From Schoenoplectus triqueter (Eukaryota > Streptophyta > Magnoliopsida > Poales > Cyperaceae), in assembly GCA_964058805.1 (NCBI GenBank), contig CAXKVV010001292.1, positions 1-19,952 of the forward strand: a stretch of DNA of 19,952 nt, written 5' to 3'. A program made the translations under genes and the position numbers. Position 1 is the first letter of the stretch. Every line of letters begins with the position of its first letter. Shown here in pieces: positions 8,226 to 17,500 of this stretch. Under the pieces are notes generated by a model. That model saw only the letters and a list, made by a program, of their open reading frames with translations, did no database searches and had not been told where the DNA came from.

Positions 8226-9345
8226 CAACTACTTGATCTTATCCGAGTGAGCGGCGCCGCCTGAGCGAGACTCACCTCGCCGCGTCGAGACAGCTGCCCG
8301 GCCACCTCGTTGTGTCCGTCGGTAGCTCCTCGCCGTGTCGCTTGGCTGCGTCGATCGATCGGCGGTTGAAGCTTGCGATGACGACAGCTTGCGGTCGGAG
8401 CTCGATCCAAATAAGGCGAGCGATGATGGCAGCGCGAGCTTTCCCCAAACCAATCCAAATATAAATTTCGTCTTTGTTGTTTCTCTGTGTTTTCTTGTTT
8501 GTTCTTTTTGTTTTTATTCTGTTTGTCTATTGGTTTTTCCGGACTTTTGATTTCAATTTCTGTTTGAAGTTGTGGTTCTGGAGGAGGAAAATTGCTGGCA
8601 AGATCTTTACTACGTAGTTGTTGTAGTTCAAATCTTGTTTTATTTTGTTTCAAACATTACAACTACAATTTTCCTCCTCATAGGATGTATTTGGCACGCT
8701 TCGTTCTAGCTGATGTTCGGTTCCAAACGCAAAATGGAACACTTAAACTGCCTTAATATTTGTAAATTTGGGAAAAGAAAGAGCAGTGGCCTTGCAGTAC
8801 CAGTTCAAGCTTTGCCAGTAAGTTTGTTCTCTCGTAAGGTACATTTCTTATTGCCTTTTTTTCTGGTTTGACTATTTACAATTAATATTTAGTTTTTTTA
8901 TCATAGAGGTCATAAACCCACTAAGATTTTTTGATAATTTTTTTGTAGTTGAAAATGATACATGGGTTTCTGAAAGTATCTTCTTTAACAATTTTAAATC
9001 ATTTTGTTATGTCACGAGGTTCCTATTAAAGTGACATATATGAAAAAATAATATTACTCAACGAACGTTTATCAACACTTTATTTATGGTTCGTATACAT
9101 AGTCAATTCGATTTGCCCTTTGCTGAGAATTTCTATGCAAGGGTTCAAAACTGTTATTTGAATTGTTTTCAGTTGTGCTGCAGTCTGAACTGGAATATCC
9201 TTCTTGGTGGCAAGTTCGTTCTGACCTCTTGAAGCAGATACATGTTGGAGCATTCATCGCCTCTTTACAACTTGTTGTTTGCTTCCAGTTACAAAGTACA
9301 TAAGAAATCAAAGTGTAGTTAAACCAAAGTGAAGCTAAATGTAAT
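8226..9345 (+). pseudogene. Candidate transcription unit or gene relic, unknown protein
   Basis: Downstream of the telo-box promoter come a GC-rich leader (8236-8450), a T-rich tract, a possible exon ending at the donor CCA|GTAAGT (8817/8818) and a possible last exon from the acceptor TTGTTTTCAG (after 9172) to a TAA at 9301-9303. The last exon has an open frame from 9175, VLQSELEYPSWWQVRSDL onward, 42 residues. To join it in frame, the upstream exon must be read as WEKKEQWPCSTSSSFA, but a stop lies just before that tract. The other reading, from the ATG at 8734 (MEHLNCLNICKFGK), ends early after 47 residues. So either an exon is missing or the gene is broken. I do not recognise the protein. 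A long minus-strand ORF (8213-8653) overlaps the leader and is probably a GC-rich shadow. Confidence 0.3.
8581..8679. repeat. Inverted repeat with perfect 14-bp arms
   Basis: GAGGAGGAAAATTG (8581-8594) is the exact reverse complement of 8666-8679. Inside, TTGTAGTT (8621-8628) also pairs with AACTACAA (8661-8668) as an alternative stem. The transcript could fold into a hairpin; the element could also be a tiny MITE. The equivalent place in duplicate copy 1 is split by the 1.85-kb insertion-like segment. Confidence 0.55.
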
Positions 9346-9660
9346 GACCCGATTTTTATTCGTGTTCCAACTCGAATGTTTGGTGGCTTTGGTGATACCA
9401 CGCGTTTTGTTAATTTTTTTCTGCAAAAAAATATTAACTTTTTTGCAATTTGTTGGCCCCGAAGCGTTTTACAAAATTAGAAACTATCGAAAAAATTTAC
9501 TTAAATAATCTCACTTAATATAATCGTTTGAAATAAATTTATCAAATTAATTATCATAATTTGTTTCGATAGAATCATGTGATTACTCTGCCATTAAAAT
9601 ATAGGCGAATTTAGCTGCATTTCTGTTGTGATTTCGTATAGTTTTTATTATTTCATCGCT
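9343..9660 (+). mobile_element. LTR-like remnant, copy 2 (TGTAATGACCCG start)
   Basis: It starts TGTAATGACCCGATTTTTAT, a form common at the 5' end of plant LTRs, and is homologous in order to 6119-6300: GTTTTGTTA, then GTTTTACAAA, then AAATATAGGCG at 9597-9607. It has about 110 bp (9490-9597) not present in copy 1. No paired LTR, primer-binding site or coding domain follows before the satellite. Confidence 0.4.
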
Positions 9661-9884
9661 CTTAAGAAAAATAATAGTGTTAATGTCGGACCCCTGAACT
9701 ACAAAGCAACATAGAAAAATAGTTAGTCTAGAGTGGTGTTTTTCGAATTGGATTAGATTCTGTCATCTGTCTTTCTTGAAAACGATTTAACTTCAAATCG
9801 CACATACAAAAATTGTTATTCAAAATCAGCTAAAAAACAAAAAGAAAAAGCTTTATAGACTTAAGAGGGGACACACATGGAGAC

Positions 9885-10046
9885 ATCAAATGACAAGAAC
9901 AGATTTTTTTATATATAATAATTATAAAAATTATATTATTAATAATAAGTGTGATAAAAATATAAATCAAATGACAAGAAGAGATTTTTTTATATATAAT
10001 AATTATAAAAATTATATTATTAATAATAAGAGTGATAAAAGTAAAA
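9885..10046. repeat. 81-bp tandem duplication
   Basis: ATCAAATGACAAGAACAGAT at 9885 recurs as ATCAAATGACAAGAAGAGAT at 9966. The following AT-rich 60 bp (ending AATAATAAG.GTGATAAAA) is almost unchanged between the copies, so the duplication is recent. Confidence 0.9.
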
Positions 10047-10103
10047 TTTTAAATCTATGAATGGCGTTTGCTTCACTGTAGTAAAGAAGTCATTGTTAGT
10101 AGC

Positions 10104-10166
10104 GTCTTTATTGAAATGCGTCAGTGTCAGTGGTGTTCTTATTGAAATGTATCACTGAGAGTGGTG
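10104..10166. repeat. Two imperfect 31-32-bp tandem units
   Basis: GTCTTTATTGAAATGCGTCA followed by GTGTCAGTGGTG (10104-10135) is echoed by TTCTTATTGAAATGTATCAC followed by TGAGAGTGGTG (10136-10166). It lies between the 81-bp duplication and the first satellite sequence and may be the edge of a decayed DNA transposon. Confidence 0.5.
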
Positions 10167-10208
10167 CGTTTGTCTCCTACAAATATCAATTGATACTTGC
10201 GCGTGTAT

Positions 10209-10460
10209 TTATAGTAATTATATTAATTTATAAGAAATTATGTATAATTAAGCGGCCAAATTTTTTAAAAAAACTCAAATTACTTGTTTTAAGTAATTAT
10301 ATTAATTTGCACGAAATTATATATATTTATGGGGCCAAAAAAAATTAAAATAAGTCAAAAGACTTGGTTAAACAGCAGTTTTTAATGCATCTTACTTATG
10401 TTTTGTGCTAAAATAGCGTCATAAAATATTCATATCGAAATTTTAGTTAGATAATCCTAT
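10209..10460 (-). repeat. Inverted piece of the 182-bp satellite
   Basis: This segment is reverse-complement satellite. The strings AGTAATTATATTAATTTGCA and GGGGCC, then TTAATGCATCTTACTTATGT, are the complement of monomer landmarks found in direct orientation from 10461 on. The closest match is to monomer types m6, m7 and m9 of the direct array (compare 18700-18870). Between the m7 and m9 parts, a block of roughly 290 bp including m8 is missing (join near 10283-10290). Orientation flips at 10460/10461. Confidence 0.8.
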
Positions 10461-13166
10461 CATTAGAAACTGTTGTTTAAAGAAGTTGTTTGATATTTCT
10501 AATTTTTTGGCTGCAAAACTGCACATAATTTGGAATAAATCAATATAATTACTCTTAATTACGTCTTTTATAAGATTTTTTTAACTAACACTTCGATATG
10601 AATATTCTACGATACTAATATTTCACAATATATAAGTACGATATATTAGAAACCGTTGTTTAAATAAGTCATTTAATACTTTTAATATTTTTTAACTCAT
10701 AACTACACATTAATTCATGGAAATTAATATAATTACTTCTAATTATACCTATTAGGATATTATCTTATTAAAACTTCGATATGAACATTGTACGACATAA
10801 ATTTTGCAAAAAAACATCAATAAGATGCCTTAAAAATAGTTGTTTAAAATAGTTATTTGAGTTTTTTAAAATTTTTGGCTGCATAACTACATATAATTTC
10901 ATAAAAATAATATAATTACTCATAATTATGCCTATTATATGATTATCTAATTAAAACTTAGCTATTAATATTCTACGATACTATTTTGTATAAAATATAA
11001 GTAAGATGCATTGAAAACTGTTGTTTAAACAAGTTGTTTAAGGTTTTAAATATTTTTTACATCAAAATTATACATAATTTCGAGCGAATTAATATAATTA
11101 CTCTTAACTATGTCTATTATAAGATTATCAAATTAACACTTCGATATGAATATCATAAGACACTAATTTTTCATAAGACATAAGTAAGATACATTAGAAT
11201 TTGCTTTTTAAATAAGTTGTTTAAGAATTTGTCTCATAACTACATATAATTTCGTGAAAATTAACATAATTACCCCTAATTCTGCCTATTAGAGGATTTT
11301 CCAATTGATACTCGATATGAATATTCTACGGTACTAAGATTGCACAAAATAGTATTAAGATGCATTAAAAACAGCAGTTTAAACTAGTTGATTGAGTTTT
11401 TCAAAAATTTTGCCGCATAACAACGTACAATTTCATAGAAATTAATATAATTACACATAATTATACCTTTTATGGGATTATCTAACTAAAACTTCGATAT
11501 GAATATTCTATGACGCTAATTTAGTATAAAATATAGTAAGATGCATTAAAAACTGTTGTTTAAACAAGTCATTTGACTTTTTTTAAATTTTGGCCCGATA
11601 AATATATATAATTTCATGCAAAATTAATATAATTACTCTTAATTAAGCATATTATAAGATTGCTCAATTAACAATTCGATATAAAAATTCTACGACACTA
11701 TTTTCTCCCAAAACATATGTAAGATGTATTAGAAACAGCTTTTTAAAAAAGTTATTTGATTATTATAACATTTTTGGCCCCATAAGTACACATAATTTAG
11801 TGAAATTTAATATAATCACTCTTAATTATGTCTATTAAAGGATTATCTAATTAACACTTCAATATGAACATTCTACAAAACTAATTCTGCACTAAGCATA
11901 AGTAGGAGGCTTTAAAAATAGTTGTTTAAATAAGTTATTTGAGTTTTTTAAAATTTTGGTCGCTTAATTACACATAATTTCTTATAAATTAATATAATTA
12001 CTCCTAAATATGGCTATCGTAAGATTTTTCAATTAAAACTTCGATATGAATATTCAACAATACTAATTTTACACAAAACATAAGTAAGAAGCATTAAAAA
12101 CTGTTGTTTAAAGAAGTTGTTTGATATTTCTAATTTTTTGGCTGCATAACTGCACATAATTTCATATAGATTAATATAATTACTACTAATAACGTCTTTT
12201 ATAAGATTTTTTAATTAACACTTCGATATGAATATTCTACGATACTAATTTTTCACAAAACATAAGTAAGATATATTAGAAACTGTTGTTTAAACAAGTC
12301 ATTTAAGATTTTTAATATTTTTTGACTCATAACTACACATTATTTCATGAAAATTAAAATAATTACTTCTAATTATACCTGTTAGGATATTATCTAATTA
12401 ACAGTTCGATATGAGTATTGTACGACACAAATTTTGCATAAAACATCAATTAGATGCATTAAAAATATTTATTTAAACAAGTTGTATGAGTTTTTGAAAA
12501 TTGTTAGCCGCATAATGACATATAATTTTAATGCAAATTAACATAATAACATCAAATTATGTCTATTATATGATTATCCAATTAAAACTTAGCTATGAAT
12601 ATTCTACGATACTAATTTTGCACATAATATAAGTAAGATGCATTGTGAACTGTTGTTTAAACAAGTTGTTTAATGTTTTCAACATTTTTTATATCAAAAC
12701 TACACATAATTTCGAGCAAAATAATATAATTACTCATAACTATGTCTATTATAAGATTATCAAATTAACACTTCGATATGAATATCATAGGACACTAATT
12801 TTTCATAAGACATTTGTAATATAATTAGAAATTGTTGTTTAAATAAATTATTTAAGATTTTTAACATTCCTCATAACGACACATAATTTTATGAAAATTA
12901 ATATAATTATTCTTACTTATGTCTATTAGAAGATTATCCAATTAACATTTCGATATGAGCATTCTAGAACACGAATTTTGCAAAAAACAAATAGTAAGAT
13001 GCATTACAAAGAGCCGATTAAACAAATTATTTGAGTTTTTTTAAAAAATTTGGCTGCATAACTATTCGTACAAATTAATATAATTACTCCTAAGCCTATT
13101 ATATGATTGTCCAATTAATGCTCCAATAGAAATATCCTATTACAATTTTTTTTTTATAAAATATAA
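10461..13166 (+). repeat. 182-bp satellite array with a 9-monomer period
   Basis: Monomers are 172-184 bp. Landmarks are ACTTCGATATGAATATTCTA, CATAAGTAAGATGCATTA, AAACTG.TGTTTAAACAAGTT, and CATAACTACACATAATTTC with AATTAATATAATTAC. Taking the AAACTG box as phase, units start at 10467, 10650, 10834, 11015, 11197, 11369, 11550, 11733 and 11916. The first type (GTTTAAAGAAGTTGTTTGAT) returns at 12098, a period of 1631 bp. The second copy runs 12098, 12280, 12463, 12647, 12829, 13008, then is cut at 13166. Neighbouring monomers differ far more than equivalent ones in successive units, which defines higher-order organisation. Short ORFs inside are chance. Confidence 0.92.
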
Positions 13167-13352
13167 TTTGCTAGGATCATAATGCGATACATAACCATGT
13201 TGGACAAGATCCCAAATGCCTAGAATATTGAGGTAATTCACCATACATTTCTTCCAAAAACTAAAATTTTTACAATTAGGACCTAGAGTTGGGGGTTCTT
13301 TTACATGCATTAAAGAAGTCATCTTGGACCAAAAATACCACAAATAAAGCAA
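13167..13352 (-). pseudogene. Truncated Ty1/copia gag N-terminus
   Basis: The frame from 13352 (or from the internal Met at 13322, MTSLMHVKEPP) encodes PPTLGPNCKNFSFWKKCM, then VNYLNILGIWDLVQHGY. This fits the copia gag N-terminal (DUF4219/UBN2-like) pattern PPxLxGxNYxxWxxxMxxYLxxxxxWxxVxxGY, with Cys in place of the usual Tyr after Asn. Gag would form the particle that packages element RNA. About 62 residues remain. Codons after DPSKLYF are satellite DNA and end at a stop at 13140, so the product, if any, would be non-functional. Confidence 0.7.
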
Positions 13353-13369
13353 TTAAAACTGAGTCCCTA

Positions 13370-13380
13370 CTCTGATACCA
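13370..13380 (-). other. Retrotransposon primer-binding site
   Basis: The minus strand reads TGGTATCAGAG three bases after the LTR's terminal TATCA. This is complementary to the 3' end of plant initiator Met-tRNA, the usual primer of Ty1/copia elements, and it fixes both the element's orientation and the LTR edge. Confidence 0.8.
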
Positions 13381-13383
13381 CTT

Positions 13384-14582
13384 TGATAGCCCTAGGATGG
13401 TGGTATTGAAATGTCAAGATAGTGCAAGAATGTAAATAACCTAAGGTAGAAATGTATAAACCGGTTTGGGGCTTAATGTTCAAGTGTAATGGCAGCGGAA
13501 TACAATTTAAATCAATTTAATTCTCACAAGAATATAACAATCAAAGAAATGTGAGAAAAAAAATAAAGATAAAACAAGAACACAAGATGTAACGGAGTTC
13601 GACTTTAACAATGCCTACGTCTCCGGGACCCTCAACCTCTAACAACTGAGCTTGAGCTGATATATTAAAAAGGGTTTTTACACTTGTAGAACTTGATCCC
13701 TTACAAAAATGGGCTGCCAAGTCTATCGGTAATAAGAATGACAACACACTCAGAAATGGTGAGTGACAACACACTCAAAAGAAGGTGAGCACTACAGCTC
13801 AAGAAAATATTTTCAAGAAGATCACGAAGGATCAAGTTGGGAGAATAGAGAGAAGCTAAATTGAGCTTGAACAAAGATTTTATTAATTGAGTGTATCAAT
13901 CTCTTGAATTATCTCTCTCACTTTGTATATGACTAGTAAGCTCTCTGGAGTAATGATTTTGCTAGATAGATCAAATTCCAACTTTTCTATAAGTGAGAGA
14001 TGTGATACTTTTAAATAGATCTTCTGAAACAACTGAAGAAACTATTTTTCGGCCTGAACCGTTATAGCGTTTTGTGAATCGTTATAACTGTTTAGAAAGA
14101 ATAATCGTTGGATCAACTGAGATGAAACGTTATAACGATTTATTAAATCGTTACACGTTTTATGAAATGTTGTAACGGTTACATAATCGTTATACGTTTC
14201 GTAAATCGTTGTAACGATTACTGAATCGTTACATAACGATACATTCTGGTTTCTTTGAGAAAGTTTCTGCCTTGAAATATTTTTTGAGTATTGAGATGAA
14301 CCGTTATAACGATTACTGAATCGTTATAACGATTCTCTGGGCAGATGCAATTTTCTTGTTGTTTAAGCTCAATTTATCTTGACCAATTCAACCCAGTTTG
14401 TATCTAACTAAACCTAAGCCTAATGTAGTCTTGATTAAACTCTTGTATGCCAGCATTAGACTTGGTTCTTGTGCACTAATCCATTTGCATGTTAATCCCC
14501 GCACAAAACTAAAACAAGACAAATTGTAAAATTCAAGATTGTTTTACAAATCGACAAATCAAAGAAGATATTATGTATAACA
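13384..14582 (-). repeat. Ty1/copia LTR, about 1.2 kb
   Basis: In element orientation it begins TGTTATACATAATATC at 14582 and ends GGGCTATCA at 13384. It holds a 25-26-bp tandem pair (13739-13763 and 13764-13789, sharing TGACAACACACTCA) and a cluster of CGTTATAACG palindromes (14058-14335). The palindromes lie near the element's 5' end, in the likely U3 region. TSS and poly(A) site could not be fixed. Confidence 0.7.
14058..14335. repeat. Palindromic CGTTATAACG word cluster in the LTR
   Basis: Ten or so variants of AATCGTTATAACGATT occur here, including a perfect 16-bp palindrome at 14319-14334 and forms such as AACGTTATAACGATT and ATCGTTGTAACGATT. AACG/CGTT cores resemble MYB-type binding sites. 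Position in U3 suggests an enhancer array or a local palindromic expansion; the function is inferred only. Confidence 0.65.
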
Positions 14583-17500
14583 AGATGTATTAAAAATAAT
14601 TGTTTAAACAAGTTGTATGAGTTTTTGAAAATTGTTGGCCGCATAACTACATATAATTTTATATAAATTAATATAATAACTACTAATTATGTCTATTATA
14701 TGATTGTCCAATTAAAACATAGCTATGAATATTCTACGACACTAATTTTTCAAAAAAATATAAGTAAGATGCATTGAAAACTGTTGTTTAAACAAGTTGT
14801 TTATGGTTTTCAATATTTTTGCATCAAAACTACACATAATTTCGAGCGAATTAATATAATTACTCCAAACTATGTCTATTATAAGATTGTCAAATTAACA
14901 CTTCGATATGAATATCATAGGACACTAATTTTTCATAAGACATAAGTAAGATACATTAGAAATTGCTGTTTAAATAAGTTGTTTAAGATTTTTAACATTC
15001 ATTGGCTCATAACGACACATAATTTCATAAAAATTAATATAATTACTCTTACTTATGTCTATTAGAAGATTATCCAATTAACACTTCGATATTAATATTT
15101 TAGAACACGAATTTGGCATAAAAGAATAGTAAGATGCATTAAAAAGAGTCGTTTAAACAAGTTTGAGTTTTTTAAAATTTTGGGCTGCATAACTATTCGT
15201 ATAAATTAATATAATGACACCTAATTATGTCTATTATATGATTGTCTAATTAATGCTCCAATAGAAATATCCTATGACAGTATTTTTTTATAAAATATAA
15301 ATAAGATACATTTGAAACTGTTGTTTAAACAAGTTGTTTATGATTTTCAAAATTTATTATCTCATAACTACATATAATTTCCTGAAAATTAACATAATTA
15401 CCCCTAATTCTGCCTATTAGAGGATTTTCCAATTGATACTTCGATATGAATATTCTACGATAATAAGATTGCACAAAATATTATTATGATGCATTAAAAA
15501 CAGCAGTTTAAACTAGTTGATTGAGTTTTATAAAACTTTTGCCGCATAACAACGTACAATTTCATACAAATTAATATAATTACTCCTAATCATGCCTATT
15601 ATAGGATTATCTAACTAAAATTTCGATATGAATATTTTATGACGCTAATTTAGCACAAAACATAAGTAAGATGCATTAAAAACTGCTGTTTAAATAAGCC
15701 GTTTGACTTTTTTTAAATTTTTTGGCCCCATAAATATATATAATTTCATGAAAATTAATATAATTACTCCTAATTATGCGTATTATAAGATTGCTCAATT
15801 AACACTTCGATATAAGAATTCTACGACACTATTTTCTCCCAAAACATAAGTAAGATGCATTAGAAACAGCTATTTCAAATAGTTATTTGATTATTATAAC
15901 ATTTTTGGCCCCATAACTACACATAATTTAGTGAAATTTAATATAATCACTCTTCATTATGCCTATTAAAAGATTATCTAATTAACACTTCAATGAACAT
16001 TCTACAATACTAATTCTGCACTAAACATAAGAAGGAGGCTTTAAAAACAGTTGTTCAAACAAGTTATTTGGGTTTTTTAAAATTTTTGGCAGCTTAATTA
16101 CACATAATTTCTTATAAATTAATATAATTACTCCTAATAACGCCTATCGTAAGATTTTCCAATTAGAACTTCGATGTGGATATTCTACAACACTAATTTT
16201 ACACAAAACATAAGTAAGATGCATTCAAAAGAATTGTTTAAAGAAGTTGTTTGATATTTCCAAAATTTCTGGTTGCATAACAGCAAATAATTTCGTATAA
16301 ATTAATATAATTACTTCTAATTACGTCTTTTATAAGATCTTACAACTAACACTTCGATATGAATATTCTACGATACTAATTCTTCACAAAACATAAGTAA
16401 GATGCATCAGAAACTGCTATTTAAACAAGTTGTTTGAGTTTTCAACATTTTTTCCCTCATAATTGCACATAATTTCGTGAAAATTAATATAACAACTCCT
16501 AATTACGCCTATTATAAAGTTGTCCAATTAAAACATCTATGTGAATAATTCTATAATGCTAATTTTGCACAAAATATAAGTAAGATGCGTTAAAACTGCT
16601 GTTTAAACAAGTTGTTTGGCTTTATGAAAAATTTCGGCCGCACAACTACACATAATTTCGTGCAAATTAAAATAATTACTCCTGATTACGCATATTATAA
16701 GATTGTTCGAATAAAACTTCGATATGAATATTCCATGGCGTTAATTTTGCGCAAAACATAAGTAAGATGCATTAAAAACTGCTGTTTAAACAAGTTGTTT
16801 GAGTTTTTCAAAAATTTTGGCCGCGTAACTGCATATAATTTCGTGCAAATTAATACAATTACTTCTAATTACGCCTATTATAAAATTGCCCAATAAAAAC
16901 TTCGATATGAATATTCTCTAATGCAAATATTGCAGAAAACATAAGTAAGATGCGTAAAAAAACTGCTGTTTAAACGAGTTGTTTGGCTTTATGAAATTTT
17001 TTGGCCGCATAACTACACATAATTTGGTGCAAATTAATATAATTACTCCTAATTACGTCTATTATAAGATTGTTCAATTAACACTTCAAAATGAATATTT
17101 TATGGCTCTATTTTTCCTCAAAACATAAGTAAGATGCATTAGAAACTGCTATTTTAAAAAGTTTAGTTTTTCTACATTTTTGGCCTCATAACTATATATA
17201 ATTTCATAAAAATTAATATAATTACTCCTAATTATGCCTATTGTTATATTAGCCAATTCCCATTTTGATATGAACATTCTACGACACTAATTTTGCGCAA
17301 GACATAAGTAGGATGCATTAAAAACAGCTGTTTAAACGTGTTGTTTGTGTTTTTCAAAAATTTTGGCCGCATAGGTACACATAATTTCATGCAAATTAAT
17401 ATAATTACTCCTAATTATGCCTATTATAAGATTGTCCGATTAGCACTTGGATATGAATATCCTACGGCACTAATTTTTCATAAAACATGTAAGATATATT

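Larger units (their letters stand above)
13167..14582 (-). mobile_element. 5' fragment of a Ty1/copia retrotransposon in the satellite
   Basis: Read on the minus strand, an LTR (14582 down to 13384, about 1.2 kb, TG...CA) is followed by AAG, a primer-binding site and the start of gag. The element then stops abruptly at 13167, where satellite resumes. There is no pol, no second LTR and no matched target-site duplication, so at least the gag remainder, pol and the 3' LTR have been deleted. It is not autonomous. Confidence 0.8.

Noticed and set aside
8213..8653. 146-codon minus-strand ORF with basic, Gln/Lys-rich sequence
   Set aside because: It runs antisense to the telo-box promoter module and GC-rich leader, starts in a T-rich tract that gives poly-Lys/Asn, and has no domain; most likely a shadow.
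9084..9401. 105-codon minus-strand ORF with several cysteines
   Set aside because: It is antisense to the plus-strand exon-like frame and overlaps the LTR-like start; the cysteine spacing fits no family I know.
10124..10348. 74-codon plus-strand ORF
   Set aside because: Most of it lies in the inverted satellite piece; its Ile/Lys-rich sequence is chance reading of repeat DNA.
13541..13774. 77-codon minus-strand ORF in the LTR
   Set aside because: It lies in non-coding LTR upstream of the primer-binding site; no family features.
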